From assembly GCF_009193265.1 (NCBI RefSeq), contig NZ_VZZZ01000004.1:124001-188000 (forward strand): DNA of 64,000 nt. The letters are read 5' to 3'. Shown piece after piece: positions 1 through 7,760 of this stretch. The stretch is from Marinobacter changyiensis. GTDB taxonomy: Bacteria; Pseudomonadota; Gammaproteobacteria; Pseudomonadales; Oleiphilaceae. The notes under the pieces were generated by a model. The model saw nothing but the letters and a program-made list of their open reading frames with translations, ran no database searches and was not told where the DNA came from. The position numbers and the translations under genes are program-made. Every line of letters starts with the position of its first letter. The stretch's first letter is position 1.

Positions 1-756
1 CGACTGGCAGAAGCGCTGGCGGTTATTCCGGAGGCGCTGGATATCGAGCCGGCTCAGATGGTGTGCAAACAGCGGCAACGGCAGACAGGTACGCAACAGT
101 ATGAAAAGCACGCGGATACCAGTGAATTTTTCACTGTGCAGGAATATGGCTGCCAACTTAAGGTCAACCTGAGGGATTATCTCGATACCGGGCTGTTTCT
201 GGACCATCGGCCCGTGCGCCGCTGGATTCAACAGCATGCGGACGACAAGCGGTTTCTGAATCTGTTCTGTTACACCGGGGCGGCGACCGTGCATGCCGCA
301 GTCGGTGGCGCAGTCAGCTCTCTCAGTCTCGATATGTCCAACACCTACGTGAATTGGGCGCGGGAGAATCTGGCATTGAACCATGTGCCCGCTTCAAAAC
401 ATGTGGTTCGGCAGGCGGACTGTCTGGAGTGGCTGGCGGCGAAAGCTGACCCCGGGGACCGGTTTGACCTGATTTTCATGGACCCGCCGACTTTCTCCAA
501 TTCCGCAAAAATGGAGGGTGTGCTGGATATCCAGCGGGACCACGCTCAGTTGGTGAGGCAGGCAATGGCACGGTTGGCGCCTGATGGCTTGTTGATTTTT
601 TCCAATAATTTCCGTCGCTTCAAACTGGACCGGGCGCTGGAGTCGGCGTTTGCTATCGAAGAGGTGTCAGCTTCGACGATCGACAAGGATTTCCAGCGCA
701 ATGCCCGGATACACCGGTGCTGGCATATCCGGCATGGGTCAGACTTCCTCGGTTAG
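1..756 (+). CDS. rlmL: 23S rRNA guanine-N2/N7 methyltransferase RlmL (RlmK/RlmL type), C-terminal part
   Basis: Only the C-terminal third is present; the reading frame is open from base 1, so the gene starts left of the window. The visible part corresponds to the RlmK half, a Rossmann-fold SAM-dependent methyltransferase acting on G2069 of 23S rRNA. The region around FLNLFCYTGAATVHAA is the SAM-binding loop, and FMDPPTFSNS is the DPP(T/R)F motif of this RNA methyltransferase group. In the family the N-terminal half (THUMP plus RlmL domain) modifies G2445. The stop overlaps the end of the converging gene on the other strand by 18 bases. Confidence 0.92.
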   Translation, partial: RLAEALAVIPEALDIEPAQMVCKQRQRQTGTQQYEKHADTSEFFTVQEYGCQLKVNLRDYLDTGLFLDHRPVRRWIQQHADDKRFLNLFCYTGAATVHAAVGGAVSSLSLDMSNTYVNWARENLALNHVPASKHVVRQADCLEWLAAKADPGDRFDLIFMDPPTFSNSAKMEGVLDIQRDHAQLVRQAMARLAPDGLLIFSNNFRRFKLDRALESAFAIEEVSASTIDKDFQRNARIHRCWHIRHGSDFLG

Positions 757-1278
757 GTCATCGCTCGGGTCATCGGCTGGTCCCGACAGTTCCACCAGAC
801 CTTCCTGCTGGGCGAGCATGAGCAGAGCGTAGACGCCGTTCTCAGGTAGTTGGGGTTCGAGGCCATGCTGAAACATCAGGCTGCGGCGCCAGTCTTCAAG
901 GTCAGCCAGGCTCAAGGTCGTAATCAGTTCGCTGACCGGTGCTACCTCAAACGGCGCATCCATCGACACCGCATCAAAAATCAAATCGACCAGGGATTCG
1001 TCCGGGTCCAGGCCGTCCACGTACACGGTCTGGTCCGGGAGGTCCTCATGGAGTACCTGGGCGAGTTCGATCAGCGGAACGCCCTGCTCACGAAGGTAGC
1101 GCAGGTCAACGTCCGGCGGATCTCCCTCGTCAGGTAGCCAGCTATCGTCCGGCTCGATCATCACCGTTTTCATTTGCCCGTCAGGAAGCGACCAGGCGAT
1201 GGCAAACGGGAAAAAGCAATCTTCGGACTGACAAAATTCGATGTCCAGAAAGCAGGGGACGGAGGTGGTCTGGGGCAA
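739..1278 (-). CDS. hypothetical protein, possible exonuclease-like fold
   Basis: A 179-residue acidic cytoplasmic protein with no signal peptide or membrane segment. I do not recognise a named family. The N-terminal FLDIEF (Asp-x-Glu after a hydrophobic strand) and a later VYVDGLDPDESLVDLIFDA region resemble the spacing of DEDD 3'-5' exonuclease motifs, but the later acidic motifs are not clear, so this is only a hint. The gene converges with the rRNA methyltransferase gene, overlapping it by 18 bases, and is read away from the aminopeptidase gene. Codon use looks like its neighbours, so it is probably a real gene. Confidence 0.6.
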   Translation of the reverse strand: MPQTTSVPCFLDIEFCQSEDCFFPFAIAWSLPDGQMKTVMIEPDDSWLPDEGDPPDVDLRYLREQGVPLIELAQVLHEDLPDQTVYVDGLDPDESLVDLIFDAVSMDAPFEVAPVSELITTLSLADLEDWRRSLMFQHGLEPQLPENGVYALLMLAQQEGLVELSGPADDPSDDLTEEV

Positions 1279-1395
1279 GGCGAAACTCCTGCGTTACAAA
1301 TCGTGTTTATCGGTATCGGCCCAACAGTAGCGGCTTATGAAATCGGTCGCATCATGCCATACTGGCGCCAATATTATCAGACTAGCAAGGACACT

Positions 1396-2691
1396 ATGGA
1401 ACACACGCAATTCAATCAGGGCCTGCTTGATTTTCTGGCTGACTCCCCGACCCCCTGGCATGCTGTTCGCCAGATGACCGCCATTCTGGACCAGGCCGGA
1501 TTTACGGAACTTGATGAACGGGATGAATGGTCGCTTGCCAGGGACTGCGGTTACTATGCAGTCCGTAACGGCTCATCGCTGGTAGCGTTCCGAACCGGTG
1601 AAACCGACCCGGTTGAGACCGGTATCCGGATGGTGGGCGCCCACACGGATAGCCCCTGCCTGAAAATCAAACCCAACCCCGAACTTCGTCGCAAGGGTTG
1701 CTACCAGCTGGGTGTCGAAGTTTACGGTGGTGTGTTGCTGAACCCGTGGTTTGATCGCGATCTCTCGATTGCCGGCCGGGTTACCTATGAGGATGGTCAG
1801 GGCGCGGTCAAAGATGCCTTGGTGGATTTTCAAAAAGCAGTCGCTTTTATCCCGAGCCTTGCCATTCATCTGGACCGGGAAGCCAACAGCAATCGCTCAG
1901 TGAATGCGCAGACGGATTTACCGCCGGTTATCATGCTGGCACCGGAGGACGACATCACCTGCTTCCAGGACCTGCTCCTGGAGCAAATGAAAGCTGAAGA
2001 CCGTCATCTGGATATCCGGCACGTGCTCGGCTACGAGTTAAGTCTTTACGATGTTCAGAAGCCAGCTTACGTGGGTCTCAAGGATGAGTTCATCGCCTCA
2101 GCCCGGCTGGATAACCTGCTGAGCTGTTATATTGGTTTGCAGGCCCTCCTGGATACGTCCGGTACCCACCCGGCGCTGCTGGTCTGCAACGATCACGAGG
2201 AGGTCGGCAGCATGTCGGCAGAGGGCGCCCGGGGGCCTTTCCTGTCGTCGGTACTGGATCGCTGGTATGGCGCTGAAAAACGCGGCCGGGTGATGGCACG
2301 CTCAATGATGATCTCAGCGGACAATGCTCACGGAGTACATCCGAATTTCGCTGACAGGCATGATGAAAACCACGGTCCGGTGCTGAATGCCGGACCGGTC
2401 ATCAAGGTAAACCACAATCAACGCTATGCTACCAACAGCCGGTCTGCCTCGCTCTACCGCCACATCAGTGAACAACTCGACCTGGCGAGCCAGACCTTTG
2501 TGGTCCGCAGCGATATGGGGTGTGGCAGTACCATTGGTCCTGTTACCGCAGGCAATCTCGGGGTGACCACACTGGACATCGGGGTGCCTCAACTGGGGAT
2601 GCACTCGATTCGCGAGATGGTGGGCTGTGAAGACGGCCATACGCTGTACCAGGTGCTCAAGGCGTTTATGGGCTGGCCGGAGGTGAACTGA
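1396..2691 (+). CDS. apeB: M18 family aminopeptidase
   Basis: Zinc metallo-aminopeptidase of family M18 (aspartyl aminopeptidase-like, clan MH), 431 residues, the usual length. Metal and catalytic residues are visible in order: the His of GAHTDSP, the Asp of SARLDN, the Glu-Glu of NDHEEVGS, the Asp of SADNAHGVHP and the His of GMHSIRE. It removes N-terminal residues from peptides in the cytosol. The frame is open further upstream, but the family N-terminus begins at MEHTQFNQGLLDFL, so the ATG at 1396 is chosen. The symbol apeB is the name used for the Pseudomonas protein and has no connection with the aryl polyene genes further along. Confidence 0.9.
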   Translation: MEHTQFNQGLLDFLADSPTPWHAVRQMTAILDQAGFTELDERDEWSLARDCGYYAVRNGSSLVAFRTGETDPVETGIRMVGAHTDSPCLKIKPNPELRRKGCYQLGVEVYGGVLLNPWFDRDLSIAGRVTYEDGQGAVKDALVDFQKAVAFIPSLAIHLDREANSNRSVNAQTDLPPVIMLAPEDDITCFQDLLLEQMKAEDRHLDIRHVLGYELSLYDVQKPAYVGLKDEFIASARLDNLLSCYIGLQALLDTSGTHPALLVCNDHEEVGSMSAEGARGPFLSSVLDRWYGAEKRGRVMARSMMISADNAHGVHPNFADRHDENHGPVLNAGPVIKVNHNQRYATNSRSASLYRHISEQLDLASQTFVVRSDMGCGSTIGPVTAGNLGVTTLDIGVPQLGMHSIREMVGCEDGHTLYQVLKAFMGWPEVN

Positions 2692-2706
2692 GGCGGGCCA
2701 CGTTCG

Positions 2707-2850
2707 TCAGTCCAATTCCCGGATCCAGAAGGTCATGGGTTCGGCGGTGTGCCCTGTGAAGGCGTGGAATACCTCGATTCGAATCCGGATCAGGTCATCG
2801 ATGCAGGGCAATATGTCGTTGCCGGTAAGGCCTATATTCTGGAGGCTCAT
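2707..2850 (-). pseudogene. possible remnant of a GNAT N-acetyltransferase (47 codons)
   Basis: A short minus-strand frame runs from an ATG at 2850 to a TGA at 2707. It contains DILPCIDDLIRIRIEVFHAF, which resembles the opening of GNAT acetyltransferases, where a line such as DLARLRIEVFREFPYLY is usual. The frame then diverges and stops after 47 codons, with none of the acetyl-CoA binding region. It may be a decayed fragment, or a chance frame. Confidence is low. Confidence 0.3.
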
Positions 2851-3090
2851 TACAAATTGTCAGTCTGCCGTTAGCCAAGTTCGCACAATCTTTTGGCGGT
2901 GTTAGTGCCTGAAAAGGTCACGCCGAGTCTTGGTACTGCCACTGTCAGGAAAGACACCGCACAATACATGTAAATTGTTGCAAACTCCTCTGGTAATTCC
3001 CTGCCTATTCATTAGGCTGCATAGCCTGCGGGTGGATTTCCCGTCAGTTCAACGGTCCATCGGACTCTGATTTCAAGGGAGTAGTAAAAA
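2851..3090. other. intergenic region upstream of the lipoprotein gene
   Basis: About 240 bases with no convincing gene. The AAGGGAG at 3075 to 3081 is a good ribosome binding site for the GTG start at 3091. No clear promoter pair or hairpin with a T-run was seen. Confidence 0.5.
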
Positions 3091-3543
3091 GTGATTCGAA
3101 AGTTTGCAGTATTGGGATTGCTCATTTTTTTGTCGGGTTGCTCCATCAACCAGACCGTCGAACCTGTCTCCTCATACGATAGCGACAATCTTTGCGTGGT
3201 TGAGAATGGCGACGTGAGGGAAGGTTTCCTCGACGCGCTGGAAAGCAGTCTGACTGGCCAACGGGTTGATTACACAGTGGTGGATGAGCGGACTGTACCG
3301 GAAGCCTGTCGCTGGACCCTTACCTATACCGCTAACTGGCGATGGGACCTGGCTATGTACATGGCCTATGCTGAAATCAAGGTTTTTGAAGGTCGAAGCC
3401 TGATGGGCAGTGCCACCTACGATGCCATGCGTGGCGGAGCCAATATGAACAAGTTTATTAGTGCGGAAGACAAGATCCGCGAGCTGGTTAACGAGTTGTT
3501 TGGTGTTGAATCGGCAGCCTTGTACCGGGTGTTTAGCGGTTGA
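3091..3543 (+). CDS. Sbal_3080-like lipoprotein
   Basis: A 150-residue lipoprotein with a typical signal peptide and lipobox (LIFLSGC, lipidated Cys at about residue 17), so it should be anchored to a membrane facing the periplasm. The mature part contains CRWTLTYTANWRWDLAMYMA followed by an AEIKVFEGRSLMGSATYDA stretch and a helix with EDKIRELVNELF. This pattern matches, as I remember it, the small conserved Sbal_3080-type lipoprotein family, whose function is unknown. It starts with GTG preceded by AAGGGAG. It is probably a single-gene unit, converging with the phosphopantetheinyl transferase gene. Confidence 0.75.
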   Translation: MIRKFAVLGLLIFLSGCSINQTVEPVSSYDSDNLCVVENGDVREGFLDALESSLTGQRVDYTVVDERTVPEACRWTLTYTANWRWDLAMYMAYAEIKVFEGRSLMGSATYDAMRGGANMNKFISAEDKIRELVNELFGVESAALYRVFSG

Positions 3544-3614
3544 TTACGCGCTCGACGTTGCAGGTTCCCCGGGCTTTGTAGGCAATCGGAAGTCTGCAGC
3601 GTTGGCGCAAGGGC

Positions 3615-4385
3615 TTATTCCGCCGGTCCCGGGTTGGCAATGAACTCGTGCAGCTGGTTGGTGATATCCACACCCTCTTCGTCAGGGAGCAGTTGTGTCA
3701 GCGTCGTCGGTTTATGGTGGCCGGCAAAGGACAGACTGTACCCGTCGACTTCCTGCCACCAGACTTTTAGCCCATCCGACCCTGCACGGGAAGAGCACGT
3801 TGGTGTGCTGAAGTCCAGTCCACTCAGGATCTCTGAAAAGCTGTCTTGCGTTCCGGTTTTGTACCAGGCTTCCTTCAACGTCCACAGCCGGTAGAAGACG
3901 GTCTCCCTTTCGGACTCCGGTGTTCGGTCAAGCAATGCCCGCTCGCCGGCAGTGAAGAAACTGTCTACAAGTTGTGATCGGTTACGGCGAAACCGATGAA
4001 TCTCGGTGTCGACTCCGCAGGCACCCTGGTTACTGAGGGCGATGGCCACTCGACCGGCGCTGTGGGAGAGGGTGCAGTGCCAGCCCTGTACGCCTGGTCC
4101 CTCAATAGCGGGGGGTGCCTGTGTGCCGTACCGGATTTGCCAGTACGACGGTGGCACCTGCGGAGACAGGGTAAGGGAAAGAGCCTGCCGCAACAGCGCC
4201 CGGCTTAGCAGATACTCGCGGTAGCGTTTGCCGCGTTGGCGTTCCAGGTAGTCTCGTTCTGCATCTGAAAGGAAGGATATCCAACGGTCCGTGATTCGGG
4301 ATGCCAGAGGGGGTAGCGTGGCAGGAGGCGGGGACAGGAAAAGCCTGGTTGCCAACTGTTCCCGCAGGGGTTCGTCAGGTGCCAC
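3615..4385 (-). CDS. Sfp-type 4'-phosphopantetheinyl transferase
   Basis: A 256-residue transferase that moves phosphopantetheine from CoA to the conserved Ser of carrier proteins. The diagnostic motifs are present: GVDTEIHR (residues about 124 to 131, magnesium-binding Asp and Glu) and WTLKEAWYK (168 to 176, Lys-Glu pair), plus a WHCTLSHS segment that binds CoA. The length fits the Sfp/EntD class rather than AcpS. It lies directly beside the biosynthetic operon that contains three ACP genes, so it is the likely activator of those ACPs. The gene ends only 3 bases before the next minus-strand gene begins in transcript order, so the two are probably cotranscribed. Confidence 0.93.
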   Translation of the reverse strand: MAPDEPLREQLATRLFLSPPPATLPPLASRITDRWISFLSDAERDYLERQRGKRYREYLLSRALLRQALSLTLSPQVPPSYWQIRYGTQAPPAIEGPGVQGWHCTLSHSAGRVAIALSNQGACGVDTEIHRFRRNRSQLVDSFFTAGERALLDRTPESERETVFYRLWTLKEAWYKTGTQDSFSEILSGLDFSTPTCSSRAGSDGLKVWWQEVDGYSLSFAGHHKPTTLTQLLPDEEGVDITNQLHEFIANPGPAE

Positions 4386-4388
4386 CTG

Positions 4389-4829
4389 TTAGTCCTGTAG
4401 CATGACAAAATTGCCCTTGAGAGCAACGCCGGCCATGATGGCCCCGGCATGGCACTCGAACTCGGTAGCACTGGCAATCTCACGCTTGTCGTAATAGCTC
4501 ACGATGTCTACCACGGCGTCCGCTCCTTCCCGTTTAGCTCGGTCCTGGAGGGCGATCATAGCTGACAGAAACACCCAGTTGCAGGCGTCTTCGTCAGACT
4601 TGCCGAAGGCATTGGTCTTCTTGTTGGTGAAGGTTTCGACCAGGGAGCGTTCAATCGGTGGGTGGTCCTGCCCCGCGAAATAGAACTCGACCGAGCCATC
4701 CAGCTTGGCTTGGGCATCCGGCATCTTCAGGGCGTCTTCAAGGGGAAGCATATGCACCGTGTCCCGACTATGGGCTGGAAAGGCAATAATAGTTGCCACA
4801 AGGGCGGAAAAAATCAGCAGTTTTTTCAA
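4389..4829 (-). CDS. periplasmic protein, 'excinuclease ATPase subunit'-like small protein of aryl polyene loci
   Basis: A 146-residue exported protein with a clear Sec signal peptide (MKKLLIFSALVATIIAFPAHS). The mature part has a segment ALQDRAKREGADAVVDIVSYYD and a C-terminal FECHAGAIMAGVALKGN. Proteins like this are often mislabelled as excinuclease ATPase subunits in databases; there is no ATPase motif here. Related proteins are, as I recall, found next to aryl polyene clusters. The alpha/beta pattern with ADAVVDI recalls YbjQ-like heavy-metal-binding domains, which is speculative. It is transcribed away from the biosynthetic operon and leads into the phosphopantetheinyl transferase gene. 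Confidence 0.7.
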   Translation of the reverse strand: MKKLLIFSALVATIIAFPAHSRDTVHMLPLEDALKMPDAQAKLDGSVEFYFAGQDHPPIERSLVETFTNKKTNAFGKSDEDACNWVFLSAMIALQDRAKREGADAVVDIVSYYDKREIASATEFECHAGAIMAGVALKGNFVMLQD

Positions 4830-4934
4830 GTCAGTATCCTTAATCGTTTAATTGCTCCAAGAGCTTAGGGCAAGTGTAGCTTTCTGCGATAAGTCAATCA
4901 AATGTAACACTTTGTCATTCCAGGCAGCATTATC

Positions 4935-4964
4935 TTGCGGCAATTCCGTAGAGAGAGGTAGAAT
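4935..4964 (+). promoter_or_regulatory. candidate sigma-70 promoter of the biosynthetic operon
   Basis: TTGCGG and TAGAAT are separated by 18 bases about 120 bases upstream of the first gene of the operon. The minus-10 element matches the consensus at five of six positions; the minus-35 element is weaker. It is the best pair I could find by eye in the divergent intergenic region. Confidence 0.35.
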
Positions 4965-5083
4965 CGCGCCGAGTTTATTACCAGAAATTTACTTTTTTGT
5001 GGCCGTGGTTTTTCTCTTGTTGGTGTTGACGCAGATGAAGAGCGTACCGGCGGGCTGCGGGTTATCCAGGACAGGCATCCATC

Positions 5084-5902
5084 ATGCACACCGATTACCT
5101 CACGTTCCACCATTGGGCGGCGTTTTCACCTGACCGCAAGGAGCTCGGCGAATGGGTCGCATGGGCGCTCGGTCAGTCTCGGGCCTCCGGGTCCTCGGGA
5201 GTGCCTTACAAGGCTGAGCTCCCCGGGGTGCCGGCAATGCTCAGGCGTCGGCTGAGTGGTATGGGAAAGGCGGCATTGTGGTGCGCGGGCCAGGTGCTGG
5301 ATGCGAACACTGGGCCGGCGCCTGTAACCCGTATATTTTGTTCGCAGCATGGTGAAGTCAGCCGGACCGTTGCCCTGCTCAAGGATCTGGCCGAGCAGTC
5401 ACCCTTGTCGCCCGCCTCGTTCAGCCTGTCGGTGCATAATGCCATCGGCGGTATTCACTCCATTGCCGGTGATGTAGAGCAGCCTGTTACTGCCATTGCC
5501 GCAGGGCCGGACAGCCCGTTTTCCGCACTGCTCGAGGCCTGGTCGCAACTGAAGTTCAGGCAACTGAACGGTGGCTGTTCTGAGCGGGCCCTCTGTGTGA
5601 TTTATGACGACGCTCTGCCGGAAGATGTGGCTGACCCCGAGAATCGCAGAGGGGATGTCCAGGCCATAGCCTTACTGGTCAGCTGCGGGGAATCTCAGCA
5701 GAAGGCGGGTGACGCCTTGACGCTGTCTTTTACTCTGGCGGATGACCCCGGTGCCGACGAAGCTGTGGCTGAGGGCGCGGCCATTGATACCTTGCTGAAA
5801 TTCCTGCTGGATAACACTTCCCGCAACATGGCTTTTCGGGGCGATGGCCGTACCTGGAGCTGGGGCAAGCACGGAGGCGGAGCGCCACAGGTCCATTCAT
5901 GA
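5084..5902 (+). CDS. beta-ketoacyl synthase chain-length factor (ApeC-like)
   Basis: A 272-residue thiolase-fold protein of the short ketoacyl-synthase-like type (Pfam Ketoacyl-synt_2). The region where a ketosynthase has its catalytic Cys is absent or replaced; the recognisable segment is SLSVHNAIGGIHSIAG. Such proteins pair with a catalytic ketosynthase and limit chain length. In aryl polyene systems the partner is the ApeO ketosynthase, whose likely counterpart here is encoded at 18160. It is the first gene of the operon and overlaps the next gene by four bases (ATGA), so translation is probably coupled. Confidence 0.88.
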   Translation: MHTDYLTFHHWAAFSPDRKELGEWVAWALGQSRASGSSGVPYKAELPGVPAMLRRRLSGMGKAALWCAGQVLDANTGPAPVTRIFCSQHGEVSRTVALLKDLAEQSPLSPASFSLSVHNAIGGIHSIAGDVEQPVTAIAAGPDSPFSALLEAWSQLKFRQLNGGCSERALCVIYDDALPEDVADPENRRGDVQAIALLVSCGESQQKAGDALTLSFTLADDPGADEAVAEGAAIDTLLKFLLDNTSRNMAFRGDGRTWSWGKHGGGAPQVHS

Positions 5903-6666
5903 ACACGCTGAACCGGCTGTGGCGCATTCTGGCCACGGGCTTCTCGTTTGTGGTGTTCGGTCTGGGCGGCCTGCTGCTGCCTCTGGTCATCGCTCCTGCT
6001 TCAGCGATACTGCGCAACGATCGCCGGCGAGAACGTTGGGTGAAGCAGCTGATTGGCCGCTGTTTCTGGACGTTTGTCAGGCTGATGGAAAGCCTGGGCA
6101 TCCTGACTTACGACATCCGGGGCCTGGACCGGTTGCGAGAGCCGGGCCGTCTGATTATTGCCAATCATCCTACGCTTATCGACGTGGTATTCCTGATGGC
6201 GCTGGTTCCCAATGCGGACTGCGTGATCAAGAGTGCGCTGATGCGAAACCCGTTTACCCGGGGCCCCCTGAAGGCTGGGCAGTATATCGCCAACGACGAT
6301 CCCGCGGCAGTGGTGGAAGCTGCCCGGGGGTCTATGGAACGGGGCAATAGCCTGATCATATTTCCGGAAGGTACCCGTTCCACACCAGGACGGGAAATGA
6401 CGTTGCAGCGGGGAGCGGCGAACATTGCCATACGGGCGGGCCAGAATCTGACACCGGTTATCATCACCTGTTCACCCCCGACCCTGACCAAGCAAACACC
6501 CTGGTATCAGGTTCCGGATCGTCGGTTTCACATGACTTTCTCGGTAGGGGATGACATCGAGGTAGAGCCGTTTCTCCAGCAGCGACCGGCGCTGATGTCC
6601 CGGCGCCTGACTGACACGATTAAAGATTACTTCACCACGGAGTTAGCCCGATATGAACGACCTTGA
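5899..6666 (+). CDS. lysophospholipid acyltransferase family protein (ApeD-like)
   Basis: A 255-residue membrane-associated acyltransferase of the PlsC type. It has a hydrophobic N-terminal segment (residues about 12 to 36), the catalytic NHPTLID box (about 89 to 95, His and Asp dyad) and the acceptor-binding FPEGTR box (about 155 to 160). In aryl polyene clusters this enzyme is thought to help attach the polyene to a lipid-like anchor; the real substrate is not known from sequence. It overlaps the chain-length factor upstream by 4 bases and the ACP gene downstream by 14 bases. Confidence 0.9.
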   Translation: MNTLNRLWRILATGFSFVVFGLGGLLLPLVIAPASAILRNDRRRERWVKQLIGRCFWTFVRLMESLGILTYDIRGLDRLREPGRLIIANHPTLIDVVFLMALVPNADCVIKSALMRNPFTRGPLKAGQYIANDDPAAVVEAARGSMERGNSLIIFPEGTRSTPGREMTLQRGAANIAIRAGQNLTPVIITCSPPTLTKQTPWYQVPDRRFHMTFSVGDDIEVEPFLQQRPALMSRRLTDTIKDYFTTELARYERP

Positions 6667-6913
6667 GCTGGAACTCAAGCAGATGGTAATAGATGTCCTC
6701 GATCTGGAGGACATGACACCGGACGACATAGACGCATCCGGACCGCTGTTTGTGGAAGGGCTCGGCCTGGACTCCATTGACGCCCTGGAGTTGGGGCTGG
6801 CGCTGCAGAAGCACTACGGCATCAAGCTAGATTCGGATTCCGAAGAAACCCGGAAGCATTTTGCAAGTATCCAGGCACTGGCGCGGTTGGTTGCCCGTCA
6901 CCAGCCGGCCTAG
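6653..6913 (+). CDS. acyl carrier protein (ApeE-like)
   Basis: An 86-residue acidic carrier protein. The phosphopantetheine attachment site is the Ser in GLGLDSIDALEL (Ser 41), with the DSxxxxEL pattern of ACPs. It begins inside the acyltransferase gene and is followed after 17 bases by a second ACP gene. Two adjacent ACPs are typical of aryl polyene clusters, where one is thought to carry the growing chain and the other to have a different loading role. Confidence 0.93.
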   Translation: MNDLELELKQMVIDVLDLEDMTPDDIDASGPLFVEGLGLDSIDALELGLALQKHYGIKLDSDSEETRKHFASIQALARLVARHQPA

Positions 6914-6930
6914 TCAAGAACAAGGAGCAG

Positions 6931-7197
6931 ATGAACATGACGGAATTCGTAAAAACACGGGAAGAGATCTTCGAGCATATTGCTGGTGTACTGACCGGGC
7001 TTTTCGAGCTGGACCGTGCGGCCATTACGCCAGAAGCGCACCTGTACGAAGATCTCGACATTGACAGCATCGACGCCGTGGACCTGGTGGTGGAGCTCAA
7101 GCAGTGGACCGGCAGAAAGATCCAGCCGGAAGCCTTCAAGACCGTGCGCACCGTGAATGATGTTGTGGACGCGGTAGATCAGCTGCTGAGCCGTTAG
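6931..7197 (+). CDS. acyl carrier protein (ApeF-like)
   Basis: An 88-residue carrier protein with the attachment Ser in DLDIDSIDAVDL (Ser 46). A strong AAGGAG ribosome binding site precedes the ATG. It differs clearly in sequence from the adjacent ACP, so the two are not a recent duplication. It lies within the operon and is presumably activated by the phosphopantetheinyl transferase encoded at 3615. Confidence 0.93.
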   Translation: MNMTEFVKTREEIFEHIAGVLTGLFELDRAAITPEAHLYEDLDIDSIDAVDLVVELKQWTGRKIQPEAFKTVRTVNDVVDAVDQLLSR

Positions 7198-7205
7198 GGC
7201 TCGTT

Positions 7206-7760
7206 ATGCTGCTATGGTTGAGCCGGTTGCTTATCGGCGGCCTGACGCTGCTGTACCCGCTTGCAGTGTACTGGGCCCTTACCAGGGGAGGGGTGTCCAT
7301 GGCGGTATTGGCGTTGGTGCCCATCGCGGTCATACACCTGGTGCGTGCAGCGCAGGGGAATGCCGTGTCCTGGGTCTGGTTTGCCCTGTGCCTGATGCTG
7401 GGGGCGTGGACCTGGCTTGCCCAGAGCTCGCTTGGGGTCAAGGCCTATCCGGTACTGGTCAGTGGCGGTCTGCTGCTGGTGTTCGTCTGGACGCTGGTGT
7501 ATCCGCCAACAGCCATTGAACGGCTGGCCAAGCTACGGGAGCCGGCCTTGCCGCCATCCGGCGTGCGTTACACCCGTCATGTCACTTGGGTCTGGGTGGG
7601 GTTCTTTGCTATCAACGGCAGTATTGCCGCCGCGACACTCTGGGCTGAGGATTACGTCTGGGCACTTTACAACGGGTTGATCAGTTACCTGTTGATGGGT
7701 GCGCTGTTCCTCGGGGAGTTCCTGTTCCGTCAACGTTACCGGAGGCGACAGAATGACTGA
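7206..7760 (+). CDS. COG4648-type integral membrane protein (ApeG-like)
   Basis: A 184-residue protein that is mostly membrane: about five hydrophobic segments, beginning near residues 5 to 22, 30 to 45, 55 to 72, 78 to 97 and 128 to 170. There are no catalytic motifs I can recognise. Members of this family occur in aryl polyene clusters between the ACPs and the AMP-ligase, as here; the role is unknown, perhaps as a membrane scaffold. The stop overlaps the start of the ligase gene. Confidence 0.82.
   Translation: MLLWLSRLLIGGLTLLYPLAVYWALTRGGVSMAVLALVPIAVIHLVRAAQGNAVSWVWFALCLMLGAWTWLAQSSLGVKAYPVLVSGGLLLVFVWTLVYPPTAIERLAKLREPALPPSGVRYTRHVTWVWVGFFAINGSIAAATLWAEDYVWALYNGLISYLLMGALFLGEFLFRQRYRRRQND

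Noticed and set aside
4389..4829. Excinuclease subunit UvrA
   Set aside because: No ATPase motifs, a signal peptide is present, and the length is far too short; the label is a database artefact.
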